Assembly: GCF_014306155.1 (NCBI RefSeq)
Contig: NZ_JACRWH010000004.1
Span: 49,133 to 113,132, forward strand
DNA length: 64,000 nucleotides
Source: Holdemanella hominis
GTDB lineage: Bacteria > Bacillota_I > Bacilli_A > Erysipelotrichales > Erysipelotrichaceae
Direction of reading: 5' to 3'
The notes beneath the pieces are model-generated. The model worked only from the letters and a program-made list of their open reading frames with translations, searched no databases and was not told the DNA's origin. The translations under genes were made by a program, and so were the position numbers. Position 1 is the stretch's first letter; each line of letters opens with the position of its first letter. Below are positions 45,680-55,538 of the stretch, in pieces.

Positions 45680-45994
45680 AAATTCACTTCTTTCTTGATT
45701 ATTTTAGCATAGAATAAGAAAACCATTCTAGTGTAGGCATCTAGAATGATTCCTTTTTGTTTATTATTTTTAAAGAGAGAAATGAATAAATGAGGATGGG
45801 ATTTTAAATTGAACCAGATTTTCATAATTTACATAAAATCTAGTGCTTATAGACAAATGTTTGCGAAAGAAATACGAAAAACCAAATGAAAGCGAATACA
45901 ATGAAAACGCATGATATAAAGACAAAATGCTATGTTTTGTTCATGAAAAATATACATAAATGTAAAATTGTATGTAAATTTCTTTCTTAAACCC

Positions 45995-46023
45995 TTGAAA
46001 ATGTGTTTCTAGCATAGTATAAT
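45995..46023 (+). promoter_or_regulatory. sigma-A promoter of the opp operon
   Basis: TTGAAA (45995-46000), 17-bp spacer, TATAAT (46018-46023), 40 bases before the oppA ATG. In the rest of the 45680-46063 gap I see only a weak hairpin CATTCTAG/CTAGAATG (45724-45748). Confidence 0.8.
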
Positions 46024-46063
46024 TTCATCACACATAGTGAGCAAACTATAGGAGGAAAGAGAA

Positions 46064-47776
46064 ATGAATAAACAAAGAATTGTTGCTGGTTTAGCATCTG
46101 TAGCAATGGCTTCTACTTTAGTAGCATGTTCAGGCGGATCTAGCAGTGACGCAAAAACATTAACAGTATCTGTAAACCAAAGTTTAACTGGACAGTTTAC
46201 ACCTCAATATGCATCAAGTGCTTATGATCAATATGTAGTAAACTTATGCTACGAATCAATGTTAAAGTACAATGCTGATAACGAATTGGAACCAGTATTG
46301 GCTAAAGATTTACCAGAAGTAAGTGAAGATGGTTTAACATTAACTTACAAATTGGAAAAAGGACACAAATTCAGTGATGGTACTGAAGTAACTGCAAAAG
46401 ACGTTAAATTTACATTCACAACATTAGCTGACCCAAGCTATACTGGTCCTAATGGTGGTGGAATGGATAACATCGTTGGATATAAAGAATATAATAGCGG
46501 AGCTGCTAAAGAATTAACTGGTGTTGAAACTCCAGATGATTATACAGTTGTATTCCACTTGGTATCACCTCAAATCGATGCAGTCTCATCATTTGGTACA
46601 ATGGGAATCACAAGTGCTGATCATTACTCAAAATACAAACAAGGTAATGTAAAAGTTGTTGAAAAGAACCAAGAAGAATCATGTGGTTCTGGTGCTTACC
46701 AATTAAAGAGCTATGATAAAGCAAGTGGAGCTTCATTTGTTCGTAATGAAGAATTCAAACCTGAAAAGGGACAATACCAAGTAGATCGTATTGTTATGAA
46801 GAAAACAGATGTAACTACAGAAGTTTCTGAATTGAAAAAAGGAACAGTTGATTTAATTCCAGAAGTAATTGAAACAAATAAAGTTAGTGAAGCGAGTCAA
46901 GCTGACAACATGGCATTCAACTACTATACTCGTAGTGCTGTTGGTTTCGTAGCTTTGAACGCTAACAATGGAGCTACAGCTGACAAAGCAGTTCGTCAAG
47001 CATTGATGTATGCGACAGATCGCCAAGGATTCTGTGATTCATACTTCGGATGGGATAAAAAAGCAAGTGACGAAGTTAAAAAAGTTAAAGGTGGATATGT
47101 ACCAGCTGCATACTGGAATCCAGCATCAGTAAACTTTGGCGCAGTTGTTCGTAATGAAGAAACAATCGATGGATTAAATACTTATGCATTTGACATGGAT
47201 AAAGCGAACCAAGTATTAGATGAAGCTGGTTGGGTTCGTGGTGCTGATGGAATCCGTGAAAAAGACGGACAAAAATTAGAAATCAAATTCTTATTGTCAG
47301 AAGGTAACTCAGTACTTGAAACTTTAATTCCTATTGTTAAGAAAACTTGGGGAGATTTAGGTGTTGATCTAAAACAAACTACAGTTGATTTCTCTACATT
47401 ATTAAGTAACATTCAAGATACTAGTCACGATAGTGAGTGGAATATGTGTTTCTTAGCTACTAGTTTCACAAATAACCAAGATAGTTCAGCTAATGATTCA
47501 TATTCAAATGATCCAGAAAACATGGCTGTAAATAACTACTCTCGTATCAATGATCAAGCATTGATTGATCAATTGACAAAAGCTCGTGCTGATTCTGATG
47601 AAAAACAATCAAAAGTTGATTATGCTGAAGCTATGAAGATGGCTGCTGATGATGCAGGATACATGCCAGTTTACTCAGGTATGATGTTCAACCTTTACAA
47701 TAAGAAAGTTGACTTGACTGGAACAGGAACATTGCGTAACTGGTCTCAATCAATGGATACAATTACTGTAAAATAA
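46064..47776 (+). CDS. oppA: oligopeptide ABC transporter, substrate-binding lipoprotein
   Basis: The 570-residue protein has a lipoprotein signal peptide (lipobox LVAC, C22) and a family 5 solute-binding fold (YESMLKYNADNELEPVLAKDLPEVSEDGLTLTYKLEKGHKFSDG, ADKAVRQALMYATDR). It captures peptides outside the membrane for the OppBCDF translocator. It has its own strong promoter, and a hairpin follows the gene. Confidence 0.95.
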   Translation: MNKQRIVAGLASVAMASTLVACSGGSSSDAKTLTVSVNQSLTGQFTPQYASSAYDQYVVNLCYESMLKYNADNELEPVLAKDLPEVSEDGLTLTYKLEKGHKFSDGTEVTAKDVKFTFTTLADPSYTGPNGGGMDNIVGYKEYNSGAAKELTGVETPDDYTVVFHLVSPQIDAVSSFGTMGITSADHYSKYKQGNVKVVEKNQEESCGSGAYQLKSYDKASGASFVRNEEFKPEKGQYQVDRIVMKKTDVTTEVSELKKGTVDLIPEVIETNKVSEASQADNMAFNYYTRSAVGFVALNANNGATADKAVRQALMYATDRQGFCDSYFGWDKKASDEVKKVKGGYVPAAYWNPASVNFGAVVRNEETIDGLNTYAFDMDKANQVLDEAGWVRGADGIREKDGQKLEIKFLLSEGNSVLETLIPIVKKTWGDLGVDLKQTTVDFSTLLSNIQDTSHDSEWNMCFLATSFTNNQDSSANDSYSNDPENMAVNNYSRINDQALIDQLTKARADSDEKQSKVDYAEAMKMAADDAGYMPVYSGMMFNLYNKKVDLTGTGTLRNWSQSMDTITVK

Positions 47777-47894
47777 TTTAAAATTTGCACAAAGGTGTGT
47801 TAAAATAGTTGATGTTAAAGGACAAATGTTCATTAACAGAAACGTGGCAACGTTAAATAGTCTGCATGAAAAACTCGTGGATTGTTTATAAAAT

Positions 47895-47923
47895 TAAGGG
47901 CAAGCCGTATTGACTTGCTCTTA
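47895..47923 (+). other. intercistronic hairpin between oppA and oppB
   Basis: TAAGGGCAAG (47895-47904) pairs with CTTGCTCTTA (47914-47923) with one G-T pair and a 9-nt loop, without a T tract. Such a structure could protect the oppA end of the transcript and favour binding-protein excess over the membrane subunits. I see no gene in the 180-base gap. Confidence 0.45.
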
Positions 47924-47956
47924 TATGCATTTAGTGGATAGAAAGGATCGATAACT

Positions 47957-48940
47957 ATGCTAAAGTATGTATTTAAAAGAATTTTAGCGATGATTCCTGT
48001 CCTTTTCATCATTTCAATCGTTATTTTCGGTACTGTAAAGGCGATGCCAGGTGATGAGGTAACAGCTTATTTTGGAGCCGGTTCAAAGGTTACACAAGAA
48101 CAACGTGATCACGTTCGTGAGTTGTTAGGATTGGATAAATCGTTACCTGAACAATATGTACGTTGGGTTGGACGTATGTGTACAGGAGATTTAGGATCAA
48201 GTATTACCCTTAAAAAACCAGTTGGAACTATCATTGGTGACTATGTATGGAATACATTCTATTTGAATGTTGTATCATTAATTGTGGCTTTGATTTTTGC
48301 CATTCCAGTTGGAATAAAACAGGCAGTAAAGAAAGGTACAGTGTTTGATAACTTCTGGACTGTATTCTCATTGTTAGGAATAAGTGTTCCAACATTCTTC
48401 TTTGCCTTAGTATTAATTTTCTTCGTAGGTTTGCAGATTCCAGGTATGCCTATCAACGGAATGCGTGACACAATGCTATCAAGCTTTGGTTACTCAAGTA
48501 TTTTCCAAGAAATTGGAGATATAGCTTTACACTCAATTTTACCTGTAATCGTATTGGCGTTTAGTTCATTTGCGTCGTTCTCACGTTATGTACGTAACTC
48601 TATGGTTGAAGTCATCAACATGGATTATGTTCGTACAGCACGTTCAAAGGGTCTTAAAGAAAAGACTGTTATCTACAAACATGCATTTAAAAATGCACAA
48701 ATTCCTTTAGTAACATTACTAGGATTATACATTCCATCATTATTCTCAGGAGCCGTAATCTTGGAATCTGTATTTATCTGGCCAGGAATTGGAAAAGTGT
48801 TAATTGATGCGATCAACCAACGTGATAACTCTTTAGTTATGGCTTGTTTGATGTTTAGTGCCTTGTTGATGTTATTAGGTAACTTATTGTCTGACATTTG
48901 TTATACATTAGTTGACCCACGTATCAAGGTAGATGAATAG
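47957..48940 (+). CDS. oppB: oligopeptide ABC transporter permease OppB
   Basis: The 327-residue permease has about six membrane segments, starting MLKYVFKRILAMIPVLFIISIVIF as in OppB/DppB, and the EAA loop RTARSKGLKEKTVIYKHAFKNAQIPL that contacts the ATPases. It lies 13 bases upstream of oppC. Confidence 0.96.
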   Translation: MLKYVFKRILAMIPVLFIISIVIFGTVKAMPGDEVTAYFGAGSKVTQEQRDHVRELLGLDKSLPEQYVRWVGRMCTGDLGSSITLKKPVGTIIGDYVWNTFYLNVVSLIVALIFAIPVGIKQAVKKGTVFDNFWTVFSLLGISVPTFFFALVLIFFVGLQIPGMPINGMRDTMLSSFGYSSIFQEIGDIALHSILPVIVLAFSSFASFSRYVRNSMVEVINMDYVRTARSKGLKEKTVIYKHAFKNAQIPLVTLLGLYIPSLFSGAVILESVFIWPGIGKVLIDAINQRDNSLVMACLMFSALLMLLGNLLSDICYTLVDPRIKVDE

Positions 48941-48953
48941 GAGGGAACTATAG

Positions 48954-49865
48954 ATGGCTAAAAAAAATGCTGTAGTATTAGAATCTGGCGAAAAAATCGA
49001 ATCTATAGGTCCTTGGACCATAGCATGGCGTAAGTTCAAACAAAACCGTGTTGCCATGGCTGGTTTGATTATTTTTGTATTAATTGTTGTTGCTGTTATT
49101 GTTATACCACCAATGCTTGGATATAGCGTTAATGACTATGATTTATCAAATCCTAATTTAGCTCCAGGAGGAGAACACTTATTAGGTACAGATAAACAAG
49201 GTCGTGACTGCTTATTCCGTTTATTCTTAGGTGGACGAATCTCTATCATGGTTGGTATTATTGCTGCTGTTATTACTGTCATCTTAGGATGTACAATTGG
49301 TGGCATTTCAGGATATTATGGTGGAAAATTAGATAACGTATTAATGCGTTTTGCAGAAATCGTTTATTCATTGCCATTTACACCAATGATTATTGCGGTT
49401 GCCTCAACTATGTTGTGGGTTCCACAAAGTCAAAAAATGTATACTGTATCATTATTAATTGGTTTGTTATCATGGCCAGGACTAGCACGTTTGGTTCGTG
49501 GACAGATTTTGACTTTGCGTGAACAAGAATTTATGCAAGCTTGTGAAGCTTTGGGTATTTCAGATTTCTCAAAAATCTTTAAACACTTACTTCCAAACGT
49601 TATTTCTTTAGTAATCGTAAATGCTACACTACAAATGGCAAGTGCTATTTTGACTGAGGCTGGTTTATCATTCTTAGGTATGGGTGTGACTGCACCAACT
49701 CCTTCTTGGGGTAACTTAATGAACTTAGCGCGTGATTCTTACGTGTTCCAAAACTATCCTTGGGAATGGATGCCTGCAGGTTTAATGTGTTTGCTAACTG
49801 TAATCTCAATCAACTTGATTGGTGAAGGATTGCGTGATGCATTCGACCCTAAAGAATTACAGTAG
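48954..49865 (+). CDS. oppC: oligopeptide ABC transporter permease OppC
   Basis: The 303-residue permease has the OppC N-terminal domain (WTIAWRKFKQNRVAMAGLIIF...GTDKQGRDCLFRLFLGGR), about six membrane segments and an EAA loop (EFMQACEALGISDFSKIFKHLLPN). It pairs with OppB to form the channel. Confidence 0.96.
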   Translation: MAKKNAVVLESGEKIESIGPWTIAWRKFKQNRVAMAGLIIFVLIVVAVIVIPPMLGYSVNDYDLSNPNLAPGGEHLLGTDKQGRDCLFRLFLGGRISIMVGIIAAVITVILGCTIGGISGYYGGKLDNVLMRFAEIVYSLPFTPMIIAVASTMLWVPQSQKMYTVSLLIGLLSWPGLARLVRGQILTLREQEFMQACEALGISDFSKIFKHLLPNVISLVIVNATLQMASAILTEAGLSFLGMGVTAPTPSWGNLMNLARDSYVFQNYPWEWMPAGLMCLLTVISINLIGEGLRDAFDPKELQ

Positions 49866-49880
49866 TAAGGAGGATACACA

Positions 49881-50900
49881 ATGTCTGTAAATAAAAAAGT
49901 AATTAAAGTGGAAGACCTTCGTGTATACTTCCATACAAAAAAAGGTGATTCAAAAGCAGTTGATGGAAACCACTTTACAATGTATGAAAATGAAACACTT
50001 GCGATTGTAGGTGAATCAGGTTGTGGTAAATCAGTAACTGCCATGTCTATTTTAGGCTTAGTAAGTGAACCAGGAGAAATTATGCCTGAATCAAAAATCG
50101 TATATATGGGAAATGTGGACCGTGATGAAGATGGTTTAAACTTAGCTACAGCTACAGATGAACAAATTCGTCACATTCGTGGTAACGAAATCTCTATGAT
50201 TTTCCAGGAACCAATGTCAAGTTTGAACCCAGTTATTACAGTTGGGGATCAGATTATGGAAAACATTTTGACGCACGAAGAAGTTTCTAAAGAAGAAGCT
50301 AAACAACGCGCAATTGATTTGTTGGCAGAAGTTGGTATTTCTCGTCCAGAAAAAGTTGTTGATAACTATCCATTCCAATTATCAGGTGGTATGTGTCAGC
50401 GTGTTATGATTGCGATGGCTTTATCTTGTCATCCAAAATTATTGATTGCCGATGAACCTACAACAGCTCTAGATGTTACAATTCAGGCTCAGATTCTTTC
50501 TTTAATGAACAGATTAAAGAATGAAACAGGTACATCTATCATGTTGATCACACACGACTTAGGTGTAGTTGCTCAGGTTGCTGATAACGTTAACGTTATG
50601 TATGCAGGTAAAGTTGTTGAAACAGCTCCAGTAGAAGAATTGTTCAACAACCCTAAACACCCATATACAATTGGATTAATGAATTCAATGCCTTCATTAG
50701 CAGAAGAAGGAAAACGATTAAATACAATTGAAGGTAGTGTGCCTAACCCATTGTATTTACCAAAAGGATGCTACTTTGCAGATCGTTGTCCATATGTAAC
50801 AGATCGTTGTAAAGAAGGTCAACCAGTAGATACAAAAGTAAAATCACGTCACCACGTATGGTGCTTCAAAGTTGAAGAAGAAATGAAACAGGAGGGATAG
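49881..50900 (+). CDS. oppD: oligopeptide ABC transporter ATPase OppD
   Basis: The 339-residue ATPase has Walker A GESGCGKSVTAM, signature LSGGMCQRVMIAMAL, Walker B LLIADEPTTALD and the C-terminal oligopeptide domain with CYFADRCPYVTDRC, the Cys cluster of Opp/Dpp ATPases. It is 2 bases upstream of oppF. Confidence 0.96.
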   Translation: MSVNKKVIKVEDLRVYFHTKKGDSKAVDGNHFTMYENETLAIVGESGCGKSVTAMSILGLVSEPGEIMPESKIVYMGNVDRDEDGLNLATATDEQIRHIRGNEISMIFQEPMSSLNPVITVGDQIMENILTHEEVSKEEAKQRAIDLLAEVGISRPEKVVDNYPFQLSGGMCQRVMIAMALSCHPKLLIADEPTTALDVTIQAQILSLMNRLKNETGTSIMLITHDLGVVAQVADNVNVMYAGKVVETAPVEELFNNPKHPYTIGLMNSMPSLAEEGKRLNTIEGSVPNPLYLPKGCYFADRCPYVTDRCKEGQPVDTKVKSRHHVWCFKVEEEMKQEG

Positions 50901-50902
50901 TC

Positions 50903-51886
50903 ATGGCAGAAAAAAGAAAAATTCTTGAAGTAAAACACTTAAAAAAATACTTCCCTCTAAAAAAAGGAAAATATAAAGATGGTGATCCATGTGTTAAGGC
51001 CGTAGATGATATTACTTTCGACTTATACGAAGGTGAAACATTAGGTCTAGTAGGTGAATCAGGATGTGGTAAATCTACTTTAGGTCGTACAATCATTCGT
51101 CTTTATGAACCAACAAGCGGAGAGGTAATCTTCGAAGGTGAAGATGTAGCGAAGAAATCTCGTAAAGAAATGCGTGCTTTACGTGAAGAAATGCAGTTTA
51201 TCTTCCAGGATCCATATTCTTCATTGAATCCACGTATGACTGTATTCAATATTTTGGCTGAACCATTGATTGCTCACGGAAAATTCAAACGAGGTCCAGA
51301 ACTAGATGCATATGTTAAAAACCTAATGGACCGTTGTGGTTTGCCAAGCTACTATTGCTATCGTTATCCTCACCAATTCTCAGGTGGACAAAGACAACGT
51401 ATTGGTATCGCACGTTCTTTAGCATTAGATCCAAGCTTCATTATTTGTGATGAACCAGTAAGTGCATTGGACGTTTCTATCCAATCACAAATCATCAACT
51501 TAATGAAAGATATGCAAGAAGAAAAGAACATTTCTTATATCTTCATTTCACACGACTTGTCAGTTGTAAAACATATTTCTGACCGTGTAGGTGTAATGTA
51601 TTTAGGTAGTATGATGGAACTTGCAGATAAGAATGAAATATACTCTAACCCTCAACACCCTTATACAAGAGCGTTGATTGGTGCAATTCCTTTACCAGAC
51701 CCTACAAAACGTAAAGAAATGCAAGTGATTCAAGGTGAAATTCCAAGTAACGTAAACATTCCTAAGGGATGTAAATTCAACCCTCGTTGCCCATTTGCGA
51801 AAGACATTTGTCGTGAACAAGAACCAGCAACAAAAGAGGTTAAGCCAAATCACTTTGTTAAGTGTCACTTTGGAGGTGAATTCTAA
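50903..51886 (+). CDS. oppF: oligopeptide ABC transporter ATPase OppF
   Basis: The 327-residue ATPase has GESGCGKSTLGRT, signature FSGGQRQRIGIARSL, Walker B FIICDEPVSALD and the C-terminal Cys cluster CKFNPRCPFAKDIC. It forms the heterodimer with OppD. Its stop overlaps the start of the next small gene by one base. Confidence 0.96.
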   Translation: MAEKRKILEVKHLKKYFPLKKGKYKDGDPCVKAVDDITFDLYEGETLGLVGESGCGKSTLGRTIIRLYEPTSGEVIFEGEDVAKKSRKEMRALREEMQFIFQDPYSSLNPRMTVFNILAEPLIAHGKFKRGPELDAYVKNLMDRCGLPSYYCYRYPHQFSGGQRQRIGIARSLALDPSFIICDEPVSALDVSIQSQIINLMKDMQEEKNISYIFISHDLSVVKHISDRVGVMYLGSMMELADKNEIYSNPQHPYTRALIGAIPLPDPTKRKEMQVIQGEIPSNVNIPKGCKFNPRCPFAKDICREQEPATKEVKPNHFVKCHFGGEF

Positions 51887-52077
51887 TGTCTAAGCGCCCA
51901 TCTATGCGTGAGATGTTAGAAAAAAAAGATAAACAAAAAGGTAAAGAAGATCGTCTTGAAAAAGGGGATTTTCTAGCCTTATTAATTGCAGCTAGTAGTA
52001 CATTCTGGCCAATTTTATTAGGTGCCATTGTTATTTTAGCGCTATTAATTTTTGGTTGGAATGCCATCTTTGCATAA
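51886..52077 (+). CDS. 63-residue single-pass membrane protein coupled to oppF
   Basis: ATG 51886 shares its A with the oppF stop (TAATG) and has GGAGGTG upstream, so it is probably translated. The protein has a charged cytosolic segment (residues 1-27, mostly Lys/Glu/Arg) and hydrophobic segments about 29-62 (FLALLIAASSTFW, LLGAIVILALLIFGW). I do not recognise it; it may be an Opp accessory subunit. A terminator follows. Confidence 0.75.
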   Translation: MSKRPSMREMLEKKDKQKGKEDRLEKGDFLALLIAASSTFWPILLGAIVILALLIFGWNAIFA

Positions 52078-52080
52078 TAC

Positions 52081-52108
52081 GAGAAGCTTTCGGCTTCTCT
52101 ATTTTTTT
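52081..52108 (+). terminator. intrinsic terminator of the opp operon
   Basis: The stem GAGAAG/CTTCTC (52081-52086 with 52094-52099) is followed by a T7 run, just before the pepF ribosome-binding site. Confidence 0.75.
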
Positions 52109-52119
52109 AGGAGAAAGAT

Positions 52120-53814
52120 ATGAAATTTACAGATTATAAATATGAACATATGGATATTGAAGCTTTGCAGGCACAATTAAAGGCGATTTGTACAAAATTA
52201 CAGAATGCAGCTTCTTATGATGATTTTAAAAATGCGTTTATTGAATTGAATGACGTAAATAAATATATCAATACCAATCAGACTCTTGTTGAAGTGCGTC
52301 ATACAGTAGATACAAGAGATGAATATTATACAAAAGAAAACGACTTTTTAAATGAAATGCTTCCAGTATTAAAGGAAGATATTGTGAATTGTAATAAGGC
52401 TGTAATGGAAAGTTCTTTTGTATCTGAATTAAAGAAAGAAGTACCAGAAACATATTTCTTACAAAGAGAAATGGAAGAAAAATCATTTGATCCAATTATA
52501 ATTCCTGAAATGCAAGAAGAAAATAAATTAGCTTCTAAATACCAAGCAATCATTGCGAGTGCACAAATTGAGTTTGATGGTGAAACATATACTCTTGCTG
52601 CTTTAGAAGTAAAGACAAATGATAAAGATAGAGATACTCGTAAACGTGCAATGCAAGCCTATTGGGGATGGTATGACGAACATGCTAAAGAAATCGGTGA
52701 AGTTTATGATCAATTAGTGCAAGTGCGTACGCGTATGGCTAAAAAATTAGGATATGAAAACTATATTGAACTTGGTTACTATCGCATGATGCGTTTTGAC
52801 TACAATAAAAATGATGTAGAAAACTATCGTAAACAAGTATTAGAAGATGTTGTTCCTTTAGATAATGAGTTGTATGCTCGTCAACAAAAACGTTTGGGTT
52901 ATGATACTTTGCATGCTTGGGATGAAAAGTTTGAATTCACTTCAGGAAATCCAGCCCCTAAATATATTCGTGAAGAATTAGTTAAACGTGCATTAAAGAT
53001 GTATCAAGAACTAGATCCTAAAACAGGTGAATTCTTTGAATTTATGACAGAAAGAGAATTATTAGATCTAGATTCAAAGCCTGGTAAAGCAGCTGGTGGA
53101 TATTGTACATTCATTCCAAATTATCAATCTCCATTTATCTTCGCAAACTTTAATCAGACTAGCCATGATGCTGAAGTACTAACACATGAAGCAGGACATG
53201 CTTTCCAAGTGTATTCAAGTAAGGATATTTTCCCAATCGATTGTGTATGGCCTACTTATGAATCTTGTGAAATCCACTCTATGTCTATGGAATTCTTTAC
53301 ATATCCATGGATGAAATCTTTCTTTGAAGAAGATGTAGATAAATATTATTTCAATCATTTGTCAGGAGCTGTTAAGTTCTTACCTTATGGAGTTTTAGTA
53401 GATCACTTCCAGCATGAAGTATATGAAAAACCAGAAATGTCTTGTGAAGAAAGATTGGCTACTTGGAGAAAGTTGGAAAAACAATACTTGCCTCATAAAA
53501 ACTATGAAGGTATTGATATTCTAGAAAAAGGTGGATGGTGGATGCGCCAGCTTCACATTTTCATGGATCCATTCTATTATATTGATTACACATTAGCTCA
53601 AGTATGCGCGTTGCAGTTCTGGGCTCGTATTCAAAAGAATGATGAAAAGGCTTTTGAAGATTACAAACACATTTGTAAGATTGGTGGAACATTGCCATTC
53701 AGAAAAATTGTAAAAGAAGCAGGATTAAAGGTTCCTTTTGAATCAGGATGCTTAAAAGATACTGTTCAATTGGTTCGCGAATGGTTTGAAAAAGCAGACG
53801 ATTCACAATTTTAA
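52120..53814 (+). CDS. pepF: M3-family oligoendopeptidase (PepF-like)
   Basis: The 564-residue cytosolic metallopeptidase has the zinc motif HEAGHAFQVY and the downstream glutamate region (ESCEIHSMSMEFFTYPWM). It cleaves short peptides, a natural partner of the upstream Opp transporter, which supplies them. The start follows AGGAGA. Confidence 0.92.
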   Translation: MKFTDYKYEHMDIEALQAQLKAICTKLQNAASYDDFKNAFIELNDVNKYINTNQTLVEVRHTVDTRDEYYTKENDFLNEMLPVLKEDIVNCNKAVMESSFVSELKKEVPETYFLQREMEEKSFDPIIIPEMQEENKLASKYQAIIASAQIEFDGETYTLAALEVKTNDKDRDTRKRAMQAYWGWYDEHAKEIGEVYDQLVQVRTRMAKKLGYENYIELGYYRMMRFDYNKNDVENYRKQVLEDVVPLDNELYARQQKRLGYDTLHAWDEKFEFTSGNPAPKYIREELVKRALKMYQELDPKTGEFFEFMTERELLDLDSKPGKAAGGYCTFIPNYQSPFIFANFNQTSHDAEVLTHEAGHAFQVYSSKDIFPIDCVWPTYESCEIHSMSMEFFTYPWMKSFFEEDVDKYYFNHLSGAVKFLPYGVLVDHFQHEVYEKPEMSCEERLATWRKLEKQYLPHKNYEGIDILEKGGWWMRQLHIFMDPFYYIDYTLAQVCALQFWARIQKNDEKAFEDYKHICKIGGTLPFRKIVKEAGLKVPFESGCLKDTVQLVREWFEKADDSQF

Positions 53815-53823
53815 AAAAACATC

Positions 53824-53852
53824 TTGCGATTTGAAAAAAGGCTTGCTATAAT
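53824..53852 (+). promoter_or_regulatory. sigma-A promoter of rpmE
   Basis: TTGCGA (53824-53829), 17-bp spacer, TATAAT (53847-53852). Confidence 0.75.
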
Positions 53853-53908
53853 TGTATAGCACTTACTTTGGGTCAATATGACTTAAGGCGGAAGGAGGAT
53901 ACATCAAT

Positions 53909-54118
53909 ATGAAACAAGGAATTCATCCTAATTATCATAAAGTTAAATGTATCTGTACATCTTGTGGTGCAGAATTCGAAACAGGTAGTACAATCAAAGG
54001 TGATGAATTACGTGTAGATACTTGCAGTAACTGCCACCCATTCTTCACAGGTCGTCAACGTTTCGCTGCTGCTCAGGGACGTATTGAGAAATTTAACAAG
54101 AAATATGGTTTGAAGTAG
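53909..54118 (+). CDS. rpmE: 50S ribosomal protein L31 (zinc-binding form)
   Basis: The 69-residue protein MKQGIHPNYHKVKCICTSCG... carries CxC and CxxC cysteines (C14, C16, C19 and DTCSNCHPFFTGRQRF), the zinc-dependent L31 type. AAGGAGG precedes the start. It has its own promoter and terminator. Confidence 0.97.
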   Translation: MKQGIHPNYHKVKCICTSCGAEFETGSTIKGDELRVDTCSNCHPFFTGRQRFAAAQGRIEKFNKKYGLK

Positions 54119-54128
54119 TAATATAATG

Positions 54129-54156
54129 ACAGTGTCAGAAATGGCACTGTTTTTTA
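54129..54156 (+). terminator. intrinsic terminator of rpmE
   Basis: ACAGTGTC/GGCACTGT stem (54129-54136 with 54143-54150) with a T6 tail. Confidence 0.75.
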
Positions 54157-54268
54157 TTTTGGTTATAAAAAAATCGTTATTAAAAATTAAATATACTTTA
54201 AAATAGACGTTTCAAGCTTGCTCGGTTATATTAAAATTATCAAATTTACACGAGAATAACTGTGGTAT

Positions 54269-54297
54269 TTGAAAACTTCTATTGCTACGTTTATAAT
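54269..54297 (+). promoter_or_regulatory. sigma-A promoter of the aminotransferase gene
   Basis: TTGAAA (54269-54274), 17-bp spacer, TATAAT (54292-54297), 37 bases before GTG 54334. Confidence 0.75.
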
Positions 54298-54333
54298 AAA
54301 GAAAATAAATTAAAAATAGTGAGGTGTATTAAA

Positions 54334-55500
54334 GTGAAAAGAGCTAAAAGAATGGATGTATTTCAATCTTCTATATTTACAGAATTGAAAAATATGAAGC
54401 TGGATTATACACAAAGAACAGGAAATGAAACAATTGATTTTTCAGTTGGATCGCCAAATATTGCGCCTGAACCATCCATTATGAAGGTACTGCAAGAATC
54501 AATTATGGTTCCAGAAAACTATAAGTATGCGATCAATGAATTACCTGAAATGAAATCAGCAATCCACGATTGGTATAAGAACCGTTATAATGTAGAGCTA
54601 ACATATGATGAAATGATCTGTCTACAAGGATCTCAAGAAGCTTTAAGCACATTGTTTTTAGCTATGTGTGATCCAGGTGATATTGTATTGGTGCCTGACC
54701 CTTATTACCCAATTTTTAGTGATGGGCCAAAGATTGCAGGGGCTAAAGTTGAATATATGCCTTTGTTGCAAGAGAATAACTATGTCATTCAATTGGATCA
54801 AATTGATGAAGAAATTGCGAAAAAAGCGAAGATTATGATTGTATCTTATCCAAACAATCCAACTTGTGCTATAGCACCAGATTCATTCTATGAAGAGTTG
54901 ATTCAGTTTGCAAAGAAATATGATATTGTAGTTTTACATGATAATGCATATAGTGAACTTGTATTCGATGGTAAAGTTGGAAAGAGTTTCTTATCTTTTG
55001 AAGGAGCTAAAGAAATAGGAATTGAATTAAATTCTTTCTCGAAAACATATGGAATGGCTGGTGCAAGACTTGGTGTGTGTGTTGGTAATAAAGAAGTGAT
55101 TGATTGTTATAATACCCTTAAATCAAATATGGATTATGGAATCTTCTTACCTATACAATATGCAGGTATTGAAGCACTAAGACATGGAGGCGCAAGCATT
55201 CACTCAACTTGTCAGGCTTATCAAGATCGAAGAGATGCTATATGTGAAGCATTTGATGAAGTAGGATGGCATATTGATAAGAGTCCTGCAACAATGTTCG
55301 TATGGGCAAGAATTCCAGATCAATATGAAGATTCATATGCCTTCACAAAAGATTTGATGGAAAAAACAGGTGTTGTAGTTACACCTGGCCAGGCTTTTGG
55401 CGTTCATGGTACTAGATATGTGCGTTTAGCTCTTGTTCAAGATATTGAGGATATCCAAAAAGCGACAGAAAGAATAAAAAAATCTGAAATTTTTAAGTAA
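54334..55500 (+). CDS. class I/II PLP aminotransferase (DapL/alanine-type)
   Basis: This protein of about 388 residues has the fold-type I motifs GSPNIAPEPSI, PDPYYPIF, SYPNNPTCAIA, and the Schiff-base lysine segment NSFSKTYGMAGARLG. Overall pattern is closest to the LL-diaminopimelate/aspartate-alanine aminotransferase group. GTG 54334 lies 7 bases after GAGGTG and downstream of the promoter; the longer frame start at 54262 lies inside the promoter and is not plausible. Substrate not certain. Confidence 0.85.
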   Translation: MKRAKRMDVFQSSIFTELKNMKLDYTQRTGNETIDFSVGSPNIAPEPSIMKVLQESIMVPENYKYAINELPEMKSAIHDWYKNRYNVELTYDEMICLQGSQEALSTLFLAMCDPGDIVLVPDPYYPIFSDGPKIAGAKVEYMPLLQENNYVIQLDQIDEEIAKKAKIMIVSYPNNPTCAIAPDSFYEELIQFAKKYDIVVLHDNAYSELVFDGKVGKSFLSFEGAKEIGIELNSFSKTYGMAGARLGVCVGNKEVIDCYNTLKSNMDYGIFLPIQYAGIEALRHGGASIHSTCQAYQDRRDAICEAFDEVGWHIDKSPATMFVWARIPDQYEDSYAFTKDLMEKTGVVVTPGQAFGVHGTRYVRLALVQDIEDIQKATERIKKSEIFK

Positions 55501-55526
55501 AGTGCAAAAATTTGCACTTTTTTTTC
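55500..55526 (+). terminator. intrinsic terminator after the aminotransferase gene
   Basis: AGTGCAAA/TTTGCACT stem (55501-55508 with 55511-55518) followed by T8. Confidence 0.8.
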
Positions 55527-55538
55527 GTATAAGAGTAT

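Noticed and set aside
45724..45748. Hairpin CATTCTAG/CTAGAATG upstream of the DUF5662 gene
   Set aside because: Its weak T tail lies on the plus strand where no plus gene ends nearby, so I do not call it a terminator.
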